Source: Pseudomonas sp. BCA17 (GTDB lineage: Bacteria > Pseudomonadota > Gammaproteobacteria > Pseudomonadales > Pseudomonadaceae). Taken from it: DNA of 64,000 nucleotides. Where the stretch lies: contig NZ_SGWI01000004.1 of assembly GCF_004519405.1 (NCBI RefSeq), forward strand, positions 248,001-312,000, in the 5' to 3' direction. The notes under the pieces are model-generated. The model saw only the letters and a list, made by a program, of their open reading frames with translations. It had not been told where the DNA came from and ran no database searches. Positions 40,327 through 50,483 of the stretch are shown here, in pieces (the stretch's first letter is position 1; the number at the start of each line of letters is the position of its first letter). Both the position numbers and the translations under genes were made by a program.

Positions 40327-41829
40327 TCAGACCTCGCTGGTCTCAGGCTTTGCCGACTTCTTCGGCACATCGGCCAGCAACGGAATCTCCGTCCCCTGTG
40401 CATCAAACAACTTGCCGCCACTGAAGTAATCCCCGTCACGCAGTGCCGCCACATCGTGGAAGCACAAACTGCGCTCCGTCCCCGCCACGAACACCGATTG
40501 CTGGTCCGAATTACCGACGGTGAAGTGGTTGAACGCCAGGTTCAGCAAAATGGCCATGATCGCCGACGAACTGATCCCCGAATGGAAAATCGTCGCAAAC
40601 CAAGTAGGAAAGTGATCATAGAAACTCGGCGCCGCGATGGGGATCATGCCGAAACCGATTGAAGTGGCAACGATGATCAGGTTCATGTTGTTGCGATAGT
40701 CCACCTTGGACAAGGTGCGAATGCCACTGGCCGCCACGGTGCCGAACAGCACAATACCGGCTCCCCCGAGTACCGAGGTCGGCACCGCAGCGATCACGCG
40801 CCCCATGAACGGCAGCAAGCCGAGCACCACCAGGAACACCCCGCCCGTGGCCACCACAAAACGACTTTTCACACCGGTCACCGCCACCAGCCCGACATTC
40901 TGTGCGAATGCACTCTGAGTGAAAGAGCCGAAAATCGGCGCGAACATACTCGACAGCATGTCAGCACGCAGGCCGTTACCGAGGCGCTTGGAATCGACTT
41001 TGGTATCGATGATCTCGCCCACGGCCAGGATATCCGCCGAGGTTTCCACCAGCGTTACCATGACAACAATGCACATGGAGATGATCGCGGCCACATGGAA
41101 GGTAGGTACGCCGAAATGGAAGGGTGCAGGGAAACCGAACATCGGCCCCTGGGTCACGCCGGAAAAATCGGCCATGCCGAGCAATACCGCGATCACCGTG
41201 CCTATCACCATCGCCAGCAGGATCGACAAGCGTGAAATAGTCGCGCTGCCGATCTTGCTCAGCAGCAATACCAGCACCAGGGTCAATGCGGCCAGGCCTA
41301 TATTCGCCATGCTGCCGAAATCGGGCGCACGGCTATTACCGCCCATGGCCCACCGTGCCGCAACGGGCATCAGGGTCAGGCCAATGGTGGTGATGACGAT
41401 GCCAGTCACCAGCGGCGGGAAGAACTTGGTGATCCTTGAGAATACCGGCGTGATCAACAACCCGATAAACGACGCGGCCATCACCGCCCCGAGAATCGCC
41501 GGCACGCCACCGGCGCCATCACTGCCGACAATCGCCACCATCGTCGCCACACCGGCGAACGAAACGCCTTGCACCAGCGGCAGCTGACAGCCGAAGAACG
41601 GCAGGCCAAGGGTTTGCAACAAGGTCGCCAAACCACCGGCAAACAACGAGGCCGCGATCAGCAGGCCAATATCCGCGGGTGATAACCCGGCCGCCTGGCC
41701 GACGATCAACGGTACCGCGACGATGCCGCCGTACATGGTGAGCACATGCTGCAGGCCGTAAGCCATATTGGCGGCGACGCCAAGATTTTCATCTTCTGGC
41801 CGCTGCGATGACGCCTTCGGAATAGTCAT
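40327..41829 (-). CDS. Nucleobase:cation symporter-2 (xanthine/uracil/urate permease)
   Basis: 500 aa with about 12-14 membrane segments. It starts MTIPKASSQRPEDENLGVAANMAYGLQHVLTMYGGIVAVPLIVG, the NCS2 N-terminus. LPLVQGVSFAGVATM and the signature-like GSFTQSAFAQNVGLVAVTGVKSRFV are present. Members carry xanthine, uric acid or uracil with H+ or Na+. The divergent gene encodes a nucleoside-type channel, which supports a purine substrate. The ATG at 41829 is chosen over an upstream TTG. Confidence 0.88.
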   Translation of the reverse strand: MTIPKASSQRPEDENLGVAANMAYGLQHVLTMYGGIVAVPLIVGQAAGLSPADIGLLIAASLFAGGLATLLQTLGLPFFGCQLPLVQGVSFAGVATMVAIVGSDGAGGVPAILGAVMAASFIGLLITPVFSRITKFFPPLVTGIVITTIGLTLMPVAARWAMGGNSRAPDFGSMANIGLAALTLVLVLLLSKIGSATISRLSILLAMVIGTVIAVLLGMADFSGVTQGPMFGFPAPFHFGVPTFHVAAIISMCIVVMVTLVETSADILAVGEIIDTKVDSKRLGNGLRADMLSSMFAPIFGSFTQSAFAQNVGLVAVTGVKSRFVVATGGVFLVVLGLLPFMGRVIAAVPTSVLGGAGIVLFGTVAASGIRTLSKVDYRNNMNLIIVATSIGFGMIPIAAPSFYDHFPTWFATIFHSGISSSAIMAILLNLAFNHFTVGNSDQQSVFVAGTERSLCFHDVAALRDGDYFSGGKLFDAQGTEIPLLADVPKKSAKPETSEV

Positions 41830-41863
41830 GGTGAGGGGTTCTCTGTTTTTGTTGTGCAAGCAC

Positions 41864-41906
41864 TGTATGCAATGTCATGGCTCGATGTCCATAGAGTTGT
41901 ATACAA
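41864..41906. promoter_or_regulatory. Possible GntR-type operators in divergent purine promoter
   Basis: TTGTATACAA (41897-41906) is a perfect 10-bp palindrome, and a related TGTATGCA lies at 41864-41871. TNGTATACNA sites bind many FCD-type GntR regulators. They are in the 158-bp divergent region between permease and channel genes. No GntR gene is nearby. Confidence 0.45.
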
Positions 41907-41987
41907 TCAATTGAACAAGATACCCTCCAACGGCGTTACAAAAACAATCCGGCCGTCATGAGCCAGAACGCCAAAGGACCTGAAACA

Positions 41988-42821
41988 ATGAAAAAGGCAT
42001 TACAAGGTGCAACCGTTGCCCTCACTCTCCTCGGCGGCGGGGAGGCCGTTGCAGTGGAATGGATGAACAACAGCTTGGGATTTCGCTACGGACAGCACTT
42101 CACCAACCCGAACAACCCCGACGACTTCAGCAAGCGCATCTACAGTTTTACCCACGCCAGCGGCTACCAGTACGGCAGCAACTACCTCAATCTCGATGTG
42201 TTCCTCTCCGACAGCCGCGACCCACGCAAGGGCACCGACCATGGCGGCAGTGAGGTGTATGCCGTCTATCGGCACCAGTTGTACGCGTCGCGGGTATTCG
42301 ATGTGCCGCTCGGTACCGGGCTGATCAAGGACTACGCGCTGACCCTGGGTTTTGACGCCAACCGCAACAACAACTTCGCCTCGGCCAAAAAGCGCGCACT
42401 GGTAGCCGGCCCGACGTTGAAATTCAACACCGTCGGCGTGCTGGACCTGAGCCTTTTGTACTACAAGGAACGAAACCATACCGGCATCCCAGGTGCGAAG
42501 GAGTCCAATTATACCTTCGACGACACCTACATGCTCAACCTGACGTGGATGCGCCCGTTTGAAATCGCCAACCATGCGGCCAAATTCCAGGGTTTCATCA
42601 ATTATGTCGGGGAAAAAGGCGAGGACTACCACGGCCGCGATACTGCGCCGGAAGCGCTGATGCGCACGGCGTTGATGGTGGCGGTGCGGCCGGGGAAAAG
42701 CGTCAAGCCGAACCTGTATCTCGGGCTGGGCTACGAGTACTGGCACAACAAGTTCGGCGTTGACGGCGGCCGGGGTAGCCGCACATCTACGCCGACGCTG
42801 AATATGGAAGTCACGTTCTAA
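41988..42821 (+). CDS. Outer-membrane nucleoside-specific channel, Tsx/OmpK family
   Basis: 277 aa. The signal peptide is MKKALQGATVALTLLGGGEA with cleavage near AVA. Mature repeats of amphipathic beta strands follow (LGFRYGQHFTNPNN, LNLDVFLSDSRD, LGLGYEYWHNKFG), ending in a C-terminal Phe as expected for BAM-dependent barrels. Tsx proteins admit nucleosides, OmpK relatives may serve other small substrates. AAAGGA precedes the ATG at 41988. Its place beside a purine-type permease and the PunC/PunR pair suggests nucleoside uptake. Confidence 0.85.
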   Translation: MKKALQGATVALTLLGGGEAVAVEWMNNSLGFRYGQHFTNPNNPDDFSKRIYSFTHASGYQYGSNYLNLDVFLSDSRDPRKGTDHGGSEVYAVYRHQLYASRVFDVPLGTGLIKDYALTLGFDANRNNNFASAKKRALVAGPTLKFNTVGVLDLSLLYYKERNHTGIPGAKESNYTFDDTYMLNLTWMRPFEIANHAAKFQGFINYVGEKGEDYHGRDTAPEALMRTALMVAVRPGKSVKPNLYLGLGYEYWHNKFGVDGGRGSRTSTPTLNMEVTF

Positions 42822-42836
42822 CCGAAGACCCCAATC

Positions 42837-42871
42837 AAAATGTGGGAGGGACGGTGCCCTCCCACATTTTT
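42837..42871. terminator. Bidirectional terminator between Tsx-like channel and punC
   Basis: AAAATGTGGGAGGG and CCCTCCCACATTTT form a 14-bp perfect stem with a 6-nt loop; A and T tracts on both sides allow it to work in both directions. Confidence 0.92.
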
Positions 42872-42887
42872 TGAACAGGTTGTCAGT

Positions 42888-44072
42888 TCACGCCTTGGCC
42901 AATTCCGAATGATCCGTCTTCGACCGCGCCAACCAATACCCCAGCACCGCCATCGGCGCGGTCGCCAGCATCACGATCACGGTAATCAGCAACGGCTGGT
43001 CGAGCATCGACGACACCAGCAGGCTGCTGAGAAAGCACAGGCCCAACTGCAGGGTGTTTTGCAGGGCCGCCGCCTTGCCGGAGTTTTCCGCAAACGGCAT
43101 CAGCGCATTCGCCACCACGATGGGGTAACTGGCGCCGTTGACCAATGCCATCAGGCAGAACGGGATCAGCAACGTGGTGAGGGTCGGCACCGTCAATGTG
43201 GCGACCAGATACAACGCCACCATGCTGATGCAGTAGGCCAGCAGCAACCACGGCAGCAGGGTTTTACCCTGGTAACGCTGCAGTGCGCTGCGGCAACTGT
43301 AGCCACCGATGAGAAACGCCAAGGTCGGCAGCACATAGCTCAGGCCAATGTCATTCGGGCTATAGCCCATGCCGCCAAGGATAAACGGTGAAGCGGTCAG
43401 CCAAGCGAAAAAACTGGCGGAGCACGCGGCGAAGATCATCACGTTGCCGGTGAACACGCGAGAGGTCAGCAACTGGCCGTACCCCAGGCGTGAAGGTTTG
43501 CCCTCCTCCGCCTGACGTTTCGGCATTCTGCGCAGGAACAGCGTCGGCAGCAGCAACAACAGCGCCACACCCAGCAAGACCCCGAAGATCGCCTGCCAGC
43601 CAAAGTGATTCAACACCAGCGCCCCCAACAACGGCGCCAGGGCCGGCGACAGCGACATCAGCGGCATGATGCCGGCAAACACACGGTGAGCTTTGTCGGC
43701 CGGGTAGCGGTCGATCACCAGGGCCTGCCAACTCACCGCGGCGGAACACACGCCAATCGCCTGTATGAAGCGCAATGCCAGCAACTGCGGCGCGGTCTCG
43801 ACCCAGAACATGCCGAGGCAGCCCAGCACAAACAGGCTAAGGCCCGTGAGCAGGATCGGCTTGCGCCCCAGACGGTCAGACAACGGCCCCCACAACAACT
43901 GCCCCACCGCAAAACCGGCGAGGAAAATACTCAAGCTGGCGCCCACGGCACCCGCACCAATCTGCAACTGCTCGCCCATGGCACCGAATGCCGGCAAGTA
44001 CATGTCCATGGCGAGATAACCGAGCATGCTCAGCCCCGCCAGATACCCCGTAAAACCAAACGAATTTTTCAT
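42888..44072 (-). CDS. punC: Purine nucleoside exporter PunC (Bcr/CflA MFS)
   Basis: 394 aa, twelve membrane segments, Bcr/CflA family of drug:H+ antiporters. [40 protein letters not shown] (MFS loop 2-3), [22 protein letters not shown] and [20 protein letters not shown] follow the E. coli PunC (YdhC) sequence closely. PunC exports purine nucleosides in E. coli. The ATG at 44072 has AAAGG upstream. It is divergent from punR. Confidence 0.88.
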   Translation of the reverse strand: MKNSFGFTGYLAGLSMLGYLAMDMYLPAFGAMGEQLQIGAGAVGASLSIFLAGFAVGQLLWGPLSDRLGRKPILLTGLSLFVLGCLGMFWVETAPQLLALRFIQAIGVCSAAVSWQALVIDRYPADKAHRVFAGIMPLMSLSPALAPLLGALVLNHFGWQAIFGVLLGVALLLLLPTLFLRRMPKRQAEEGKPSRLGYGQLLTSRVFTGNVMIFAACSASFFAWLTASPFILGGMGYSPNDIGLSYVLPTLAFLIGGYSCRSALQRYQGKTLLPWLLLAYCISMVALYLVATLTVPTLTTLLIPFCLMALVNGASYPIVVANALMPFAENSGKAAALQNTLQLGLCFLSSLLVSSMLDQPLLITVIVMLATAPMAVLGYWLARSKTDHSELAKA

Positions 44073-44194
44073 CGAAACCTTTGAGAACCTGCCATCAAAC
44101 AATTTGTTGACCGACGCCCATTATGAAGCTGACAGTTTTGCTGTGAAGCGATAATAATTGGACACTCTTATCAATATTTTTGAAGGCAAGTCCC

Positions 44195-45112
44195 ATGTGG
44201 TCCGAATACTCCCTGGATGTAGTCGATGCCGTGGCACGCCATGGCAGCTTCAGCGCCGCGGCCCAGGAGTTGCACCGCGTACCCTCGGCCATCAGCTACA
44301 CGGTGCGTCAGATTGAAGAATGGCTGGCGGTGCCTCTGTTTGTGCGGCGGCATCGCGATGTCGAACTGACCCCGGCCGGCCGCCTGTTTATCGACGAAGC
44401 CCGTGGTGTGATGAAAAAAATGCTCGGCACGCGGCGTTTATGCCAGCAAGTGGCGAACGGCTGGAGCGGTCAATTGAAAGTCGCCGTTGACTCCATCGTC
44501 AAACCCCAGCGCTGCCGCCAGTTGGTGTTGGACTTCTACCGGCAGTTTCCCGAGGTGGAATTGCTGTTGGAGTACGAAGTGTACAACGGCGTGTGGGACG
44601 CCCTGGCCGATGAGCGCACCGACATCGTGATCGGCGCCACCAGCGCGGTGCCGGTGGCCAGCCACTTCACCTTTCGCGACATGGGCTTGCTGAACTGGTT
44701 GTGCGTGGCCAGCGCCAAGCACCCATTGGCGGCGGTTGAAGGTTTGCTCAGTGATGATCAATTGCGCCCGTTCGCGTCACTGTGCATGACCGATACCTCG
44801 CGCAACCTGCCCAAGCGCGATACCTGGACCCTGGATAACCAACGGCGTCTGGTGGTGCCCAACTGGGCCTCGGCACTGGATTGCCTGCGCGACGGCCTGT
44901 GCGTCGGCATGGCGCCGGCGCATCAGGTGTTACCGTGGATCGAACGCGGTGAACTGGTCGCGCTGCAATTGCACAGACCGTTCCCGGCCAGCCCGTCGTG
45001 CGTGGCCTGGGCCCAGAACAAACTGTCTCCGGCCATGGCGTGGCTGCTGGAATACCTGGGCGATACCGAGACGTTGAACCAGGAATGGCTCAATGGTCCA
45101 GTAAACGGGTGA
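44195..45112 (+). CDS. punR: LysR-type regulator PunR
   Basis: 305 aa starting [20 protein letters not shown], almost the same opening as E. coli PunR (YdhB). The winged helix ([23 protein letters not shown]) fills residues 1-60. The effector domain follows ([36 protein letters not shown]). It activates punC with purine nucleosides in E. coli. The intergenic 122 bp between the two genes is the expected site. The 3' end overlaps the convergent aminotransferase gene by 23 bp. Confidence 0.9.
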   Translation: MWSEYSLDVVDAVARHGSFSAAAQELHRVPSAISYTVRQIEEWLAVPLFVRRHRDVELTPAGRLFIDEARGVMKKMLGTRRLCQQVANGWSGQLKVAVDSIVKPQRCRQLVLDFYRQFPEVELLLEYEVYNGVWDALADERTDIVIGATSAVPVASHFTFRDMGLLNWLCVASAKHPLAAVEGLLSDDQLRPFASLCMTDTSRNLPKRDTWTLDNQRRLVVPNWASALDCLRDGLCVGMAPAHQVLPWIERGELVALQLHRPFPASPSCVAWAQNKLSPAMAWLLEYLGDTETLNQEWLNGPVNG

Positions 45113-46262
45113 TTGCCCTCACGATCATATCGACCTCTTTGCCCGCCAGGGTCAACGGCGGCAACAGGCGGATGATTTTGCCCCGCGTCACGTTGATCAA
45201 CAGCCCATGTTCCTGGGCGGCTCGCTGGGTCAGGTCGCGATAAGGGCTGGCCAGCTCGATACCGATCATCAAGCCCAGCCCGCGAATCGCCAGCACCTGC
45301 GGGTGCTCGCTCAGTTCCACCCGCAACCGCGCCAACAAGCGTTCGCCCTGTTGCGCGGCGTTCTGCAGCAAACCTTGCTCTTCAATAATATCCAGCACGG
45401 TGCAACCCACGCGGCACGCCAGCGGGTTACCGCCGAAGGTACTGCCATGGCTGCCCGGGGTGAACAACTGGGCCACTGCAGCGCGCGCCAGGCAAGCACC
45501 GATGGGCACGCCGTTGCCGAGGCCCTTGGCCAGGGTCATTACGTCCGGGGTAATGCTCTCGTGCTGGAAGGCAAACCAGGTGCCGGTACGGCCGATACCG
45601 GTCTGGATTTCGTCGAGCATCATCAGCCAACCGTGGCGCGTGCAGTGATCACGCAGGGCTTTCAGGTAACCGGGCGGTGCGGGCAACACGCCACTTTCGC
45701 CCTGGACAGGTTCCAGCAAGACGGCCGAGATGCGCGAGCCGAACTGTAGCGTGAGCGCTTCCAGAGCCGCCATATCGCCGAAGCGCACCTTGAGAAAATC
45801 CCCCGGCAAGCGCTGGAAACCCAAGCGCACCGACGGCCCGTCGCTGGCCGCCATAGTGCCCAGGGTACGGCCATGAAAGGCGTTTTCCATGACCACCACC
45901 AACGGCTGCTCTATGCCTTTTTTCCAGCCATGCAGGCGCGCCAACTTCAGTGCTGTCTCGTTGGCTTCGGCACCGGAGTTGTTGAAGAACGCACGGTCCA
46001 GGCCGGACAACTGGGTCAGGCGCCGAGCCAGCTGTTGTTGCCAGTCAATGCTGTAGAGGTTGGAGGTGTGCAGCAACAAACCGGCCTGCTCACTGATGGC
46101 CGTCACCAGTTTCGGATGGGAATGCCCCACATTGGTCACTGCGACACCGGCCACCGCATCGAGGTATTCACGGCCCTGCTGGTCCCACAGGCGTGTGCCC
46201 AGGCCACGGGTAAAACTCAAGGCCAAGGGTTGATAAGTGTCCATCAGGCAGGCGGCGGTCAT
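45090..46262 (-). CDS. Class III aminotransferase (acetylornithine aminotransferase-like)
   Basis: 390 aa PLP enzyme: [89 protein letters not shown], and the PLP lysine in [14 protein letters not shown]. The pattern is that of ArgD/AstC-type omega-aminotransferases. I cannot say whether it is the arginine pathway enzyme or a paralog with another amine substrate; its isolation from arg genes speaks for a paralog. It is divergent from a LysR gene. Confidence 0.87.
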   Translation of the reverse strand: MTAACLMDTYQPLALSFTRGLGTRLWDQQGREYLDAVAGVAVTNVGHSHPKLVTAISEQAGLLLHTSNLYSIDWQQQLARRLTQLSGLDRAFFNNSGAEANETALKLARLHGWKKGIEQPLVVVMENAFHGRTLGTMAASDGPSVRLGFQRLPGDFLKVRFGDMAALEALTLQFGSRISAVLLEPVQGESGVLPAPPGYLKALRDHCTRHGWLMMLDEIQTGIGRTGTWFAFQHESITPDVMTLAKGLGNGVPIGACLARAAVAQLFTPGSHGSTFGGNPLACRVGCTVLDIIEEQGLLQNAAQQGERLLARLRVELSEHPQVLAIRGLGLMIGIELASPYRDLTQRAAQEHGLLINVTRGKIIRLLPPLTLAGKEVDMIVRAITRLLDH

Positions 46263-46365
46263 GGCGGCGGGCTCCAGTGCATCATTGTGATAGCTCCAGT
46301 ATCGTTAGCCACCCAAGCTGGATAAACTGCACATTCCTGCAATGACTTTAAACCAGGGCTTGATA

Positions 46366-47271
46366 ATGGATCTGTTCCAGGCAATGTCGGTGTACGTAAA
46401 AGTGGTGGAAGCTGGCAGCATGACCGCCGCGGCTCACGCCTGCGGCATGTCGACCACCATGGTCGGCAACCACTTGCGCGCCCTGGAACAAAGACTGGGC
46501 GTCAGCCTGCTCAAGCGCACCACCCGCAAACAAAGCCTTACGGAGTTCGGCGGGCAGTATTACCAACGTTGTCTGGAAGTGCTCGGGCTGGTGGCTGACT
46601 CGGAGCAATGGGCGGAGCAAGCCCATAGCGACGCTCCCAAAGGCACCTTGCGTATCACGGCCCCGCCGGTGTTCGGCACAGAGCGACTGGCGCCGGCCTT
46701 GAGCGAATTTGCCCAGCGCTACCCCCTGATCAATCTGTACGTGGTGCTGAGCAATCAGCGCATGGACCTGGTCGACAGCGGCTTCGACGTGGCGATTCGC
46801 CTGGGCGAGCTGGAACCCTCAAGCCTGATCGCCAGGCCCATGCAGGACTACACCCTGACCCTCTGCGCCTCACCGATTTACCTGGCGCGACGCGGTACGC
46901 CGCAGGTGCCCGAGGACCTGCGACAGCACGATTGCCTGGCGTTCGCGTACCCCTCGACCGACGACTGGCGCAATGCCGACAAACTGTGGCGCATGACCGG
47001 CCAGGAAGGCGAAGTGGAAGTTGCCGTGTCCGGCTCGCTGACGATCAACAGCTCCCAAGGCCTGCACCAGGCGGCGGTACAGGGCATGGGCATCGTGATG
47101 CTACCTGACGCCCTCGTCCGACCCGACCTGCAGGCCGGAAAACTGGTGGCGCTGTTGACCGACTATCAACTGCCCTGCCGCCCTATGCACCTGCTGTACC
47201 GCCAGGACCGCTATCGCCTGCCCAAATTGCGTGCCTTCGTCGACTTCGTCATGGAAAAGTGGGCGCGCTAG
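46366..47271 (+). CDS. LysR-type transcriptional regulator
   Basis: 301 aa from the ATG at 46366 (MDLFQAMSVYVKVVEAGSMTAAA). The N-terminal helix-turn-helix contains MSTTMVGNHLRALEQRLGVSLLKRTTRKQSLTE. The substrate domain belongs to the CrgA-like group (LRITAPPVFGTERLAPALSEF). It is divergent from the ArgD-like aminotransferase and may control it. The stop lies 4 nt inside the convergent HAD gene. Confidence 0.86.
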   Translation: MDLFQAMSVYVKVVEAGSMTAAAHACGMSTTMVGNHLRALEQRLGVSLLKRTTRKQSLTEFGGQYYQRCLEVLGLVADSEQWAEQAHSDAPKGTLRITAPPVFGTERLAPALSEFAQRYPLINLYVVLSNQRMDLVDSGFDVAIRLGELEPSSLIARPMQDYTLTLCASPIYLARRGTPQVPEDLRQHDCLAFAYPSTDDWRNADKLWRMTGQEGEVEVAVSGSLTINSSQGLHQAAVQGMGIVMLPDALVRPDLQAGKLVALLTDYQLPCRPMHLLYRQDRYRLPKLRAFVDFVMEKWAR

Positions 47272-47891
47272 AACGCCACGCCCAACTCACGCAGACGCGC
47301 AGCCGTACGCTCGGCCGAGACATGGTGAATTCCCTGCCAACCGAGCGCGACCGCCGCCTCGGTATTGCCGGCGACGTCATCGATAAACACCACTTCGCCT
47401 GGCTGGATATCCGGCAGATGGGCGCGCACCTGTTCCAGGCTCGCGTGATAGATCGCCGCGTCCGGCTTGATCTGCTTCAACTCGCCAGACACCACGATGT
47501 CGCGAAAGCGCTGCAGGAACGGGTAGTTGGCACGCGCATAAGGGAACGTCTCGGCCGACCAGTTGGTGAGCCCGAACAGAGGCATGCCGGCTGCGTGCAG
47601 CGCTTCGAGAATCGCCACGCCTTCGGGCAGCGGGCCGCGCAGCATCTCGTGCCAGCGGTCGTAGTAAGCCTGGATCAAGGGTTCGTATTGAGGGTATTGC
47701 TCGATCAGGCGGCGCGTGCCGTCCGCCAGGCTGCGGCCAGCGTCCTGCTCGGTGTTCCAGGCTTGGGTGCAGATGTTATCGAGAAACCATTGCCGCTCCT
47801 GGTCGCCGGCAATCAGCTTGCGATACAGATGTTGCGGGTTCCAGTCGAACAGGACACCGCCAAAATCAAAAACTACTGCACGAATCGTCAT
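47268..47891 (-). CDS. HAD-family phosphatase
   Basis: 207 aa. Motif I is VVFDFGGVLFDWNPQ, in which the usual second Asp is Gly (DFGG), a variant seen in YihX-type and haloacid-dehalogenase-like members. LTNWSAETFPYA (II), KQIKPDAAIYHASLE (III) and VVFIDDVAGNTEAAVALG (IV) follow. YihX removes phosphate from alpha-glucose-1-phosphate in E. coli; the substrate here is unknown. GAGGATCTG precedes the ATG. Confidence 0.85.
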   Translation of the reverse strand: MTIRAVVFDFGGVLFDWNPQHLYRKLIAGDQERQWFLDNICTQAWNTEQDAGRSLADGTRRLIEQYPQYEPLIQAYYDRWHEMLRGPLPEGVAILEALHAAGMPLFGLTNWSAETFPYARANYPFLQRFRDIVVSGELKQIKPDAAIYHASLEQVRAHLPDIQPGEVVFIDDVAGNTEAAVALGWQGIHHVSAERTAARLRELGVAF

Positions 47892-47995
47892 CAGATCCTC
47901 CGTTAGCGTGGCTTGATAGCCGAAGGAGTCTGGCAGATTGTGAGGGAGGGTGGGAGCGCGAGGGGGTGTAAGAAACTTCCAGGCTTACACGAGAA

Positions 47996-48028
47996 AAAAT
48001 GGGAGGGAGACAAGCCCCCTCCCACTTT
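47996..48028 (-). terminator. fabV terminator
   Basis: On the minus strand GTGGGAGGG pairs with CCCTCCCA through the GGCTTGTCT loop, followed by TTTTTTC. It lies just after the fabV stop and has REP-like loop bases. Confidence 0.85.
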
Positions 48029-48039
48029 CAGACTGCGTC

Positions 48040-49233
48040 TCAGGCTTGAATCAGGCCATTGATCTTCACAGTCGGGTTCACGTCAGCGTCGTAATCCACG
48101 CCGTCGATTTCAAAGCCGAACAAGCGCAGGAATTCTGCCTTGTAGCCGGCAAAATCGCTGATCTCGTTGACGTTTTCGTCGGTGACCTGGTTCCACAGGG
48201 CCGCCACGGCGTCCTGGACTTTCGGTTCCAACTCGGCCAGGTCGGCACGCAGGCGGCCGTCGGCGTCCAGCTTGGGCTCTTTGCCGTACAGGCTGTCCTT
48301 GAACAGGCCGTAGACCTGCTCGATGCAACCTTCGTGGGTGCCCTGCTCTTTCATCACTTTGAATAGCAGCGACAGGTACAGCGGCATGATCGGGATGGCC
48401 GAACTGGCCTGGGTGACCACGGCCTTGAGTACCGACACACGGGCGTCGCCCTTCAGCGCGGCGAGGTTGTCGCGCAAGGTCAGGACCTTCTTGTCCAGGT
48501 CTTTCTTGGCTTCGCCGATGGAGCCGTTCCAGTAGATGTCCTGGGTCAGCTTCTCACCAAGATAGGTAAAGGCGGTGGTCTTGGCGCCTTCGGCGAGCAC
48601 GTCGGCGTCACGCAGGGCGTCGATCCACAGTTGCCAATCTTCGCCGCCCATCACTTTGACGGTGCCGTCGATTTCTTCCTGGGTGGCCGGCTCAAGGGTG
48701 GTGTCGACCACAACACCCTTGTCGGTGTTGATACCGCGCAGGGTCACAGCCTTGCCGATAGGCTTGAGGGTGGAGTTGTGCACCACGCCTTGCGGGTCGG
48801 TACGGCGTGGCGCGGCCAGGCTGTAGACCACCAGGTCGATCTTGCCCAGGTCTTTCTTGATGGTTTCGATGGTCAGGCGCTTGATCTCGTCGGAGAACGC
48901 GTCGCCGTTGATGCTCTTGGCGTACAGGCCTTTTTCGACGGCAAACTTCTCGAACGCGGCGCTGTTGTACCAGCCGGCGGAGCTCAGCTTGCCTTCTTCG
49001 CCTTCCTTCTCAAAAAACACGCCCAGGGTGTCGGCGCCGCAACCAAACGCAGCACTGATGCGCGCGGCCAGGCCGTAACCGGTGGAGGCGCCGAGGACCA
49101 GCACCTTTTTCGGGCCGCCTTCGATGGCGCCGTGTTGGGTGACGTAGTCGATCTGCTCTTTGACGTTCGCTTCACAGCCAACAGGGTGAGCGGTCACACA
49201 GATAAAGCCACGAACCCGCGGTTTGATGATCAT
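48040..49233 (-). CDS. fabV: Trans-2-enoyl-ACP reductase FabV
   Basis: 397 aa from the ATG at 49233 ([20 protein letters not shown]). [21 protein letters not shown] is the NADH site. The Tyr-x8-Lys active site is in [29 protein letters not shown] is family-specific. FabV reduces enoyl-ACP in the last step of fatty acid elongation and, unlike FabI, tolerates triclosan in P. aeruginosa. The longer open frame adds 15 residues without similarity. Confidence 0.97.
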   Translation of the reverse strand: MIIKPRVRGFICVTAHPVGCEANVKEQIDYVTQHGAIEGGPKKVLVLGASTGYGLAARISAAFGCGADTLGVFFEKEGEEGKLSSAGWYNSAAFEKFAVEKGLYAKSINGDAFSDEIKRLTIETIKKDLGKIDLVVYSLAAPRRTDPQGVVHNSTLKPIGKAVTLRGINTDKGVVVDTTLEPATQEEIDGTVKVMGGEDWQLWIDALRDADVLAEGAKTTAFTYLGEKLTQDIYWNGSIGEAKKDLDKKVLTLRDNLAALKGDARVSVLKAVVTQASSAIPIMPLYLSLLFKVMKEQGTHEGCIEQVYGLFKDSLYGKEPKLDADGRLRADLAELEPKVQDAVAALWNQVTDENVNEISDFAGYKAEFLRLFGFEIDGVDYDADVNPTVKINGLIQA

Positions 49234-49507
49234 AAAAATTCTGCCTCTTCCAAGGTGCCGAAGGCCAATAGTGGCCATTCAACTTCAATCGTACCGGTCT
49301 ATGACGTCCGAAAAACCGAAGCGTCACGATAGACGCAAATCTTCTGTTCTCAAAATTCAATCCACAAAACATCAGGACGGCCATAACACCTGTTAAAAAT
49401 TGTGCCGGGGCTTCACAAATTCGCAATATTTAAACCGCCAGGCGACGTCATAAAGTCCTATCATGGGCGGATTGTTTCGCTTTGTTTCCGGTCCGGAGCC
49501 ATGTTTC

Positions 49508-50332
49508 ATGAGTAAAAGTGCTGTTCGCAAAAAGCTGGTATCAGTTGCCTGGGTGCTTGGCGTTCTGCTGTTTATCTACTGCTTCCCACGCACCAGCCTG
49601 GTATTTCTGCTGCTGGTGGTGTTCTGCGGCCTGTACGATTTCCTGCGCAACGGCCTGTATGACCGTGACACCATCAAGAAGTACTTCATCGGGAACGGCC
49701 GCAATACGTGGATATTGGCACCGTTCAATACGTTGTTCGACCTGTTGAGCAGCCGCAACCGCCATGTTTACACCATGCGCGACCTGCCGCCCGCCTGGCG
49801 CGAGGACCTGCAACAGGTGATCGATGACGCCATGGCCAACAAAGATGAAATCATCAGTTACCTGGATGAGCGCATGGCCGAGAAGAAGCGCGGCATGCTG
49901 TTCTTCCAATGGTACGGCCGGCCGATCGAAACCACCCTGGACATCCCGCAACTGCGCAAGAAACTGCCGTTTGTGAAGACCATCGGCGTCTCGGTATTCA
50001 ACGAGAACCGCTCGACCTCCTTCCATTTCGGCCCCCTGCGCATGATGTTCCGCGTGCTCTACAACATGGCACCGGCACCGCACCATGAAGGCGTCTACAT
50101 TCAGGTGGGCAAGCACAAGCACTACTGGCACGACGACCCATTGTTTATTTTCGATGACACCTTGATGCATGCGTCCTTCAACAAGAACGATGCAAAACGC
50201 TACTGCCTGTTCATCGATATCGTGCGACCGACCCCGCTGCCGGGCGTGCTCAACGCCGTGATCTCAGGCTTTGCCGGCCTGGTCTTCACCCTGCGTCGGG
50301 TTTTCTACAAAAACTGGAAGCTGATTCAGTAA
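49508..50332 (+). CDS. LpxO-like Asp/Asn beta-hydroxylase-family dioxygenase
   Basis: 274 aa from the ATG at 49508 with GGAG 9 nt upstream. An N-terminal hydrophobic segment (VAWVLGVLLFIYCF through LVFLLLVVFCGLYDFL) anchors it in the membrane. The catalytic part carries HHEGVYIQVGKHKHYWHDDP and DDTLMHASFNKNDAKRYCLFIDIVRP, where the Fe(II) histidines and the 2-oxoglutarate-binding arginine lie. LpxO hydroxylates the secondary acyl chain of lipid A. It matches that family, but relatives acting on other substrates exist. Confidence 0.85.
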   Translation: MSKSAVRKKLVSVAWVLGVLLFIYCFPRTSLVFLLLVVFCGLYDFLRNGLYDRDTIKKYFIGNGRNTWILAPFNTLFDLLSSRNRHVYTMRDLPPAWREDLQQVIDDAMANKDEIISYLDERMAEKKRGMLFFQWYGRPIETTLDIPQLRKKLPFVKTIGVSVFNENRSTSFHFGPLRMMFRVLYNMAPAPHHEGVYIQVGKHKHYWHDDPLFIFDDTLMHASFNKNDAKRYCLFIDIVRPTPLPGVLNAVISGFAGLVFTLRRVFYKNWKLIQ

Positions 50333-50434
50333 GTTCTGCGGCATGATGGTGCCGGACGGTGTTTGCGCCCAGCCTGTGAGGCGGCCAGAATAACGGTCCA
50401 GTGCGCCCGAGTTCGGGCGCCCACCATTCCCAGG

Positions 50435-50462
50435 CCATCGCCGCTCCCGTGGGAGGCGATGG
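50435..50462 (+). promoter_or_regulatory. Leader hairpin upstream of ppnN
   Basis: CCATCGCC and GGCGATGG form an 8-bp perfect stem around GCTCCCGTGGGA, which itself folds. An upstream GGGCGCCC/GCGCCCGAGTTCGGGCGC hairpin precedes it. They lie between the LpxO-like gene and ppnN; they could end the first gene or regulate the second. There is no T tract. Confidence 0.4.
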
Positions 50463-50483
50463 CTGTGCTTTCAAGGAATCAGA

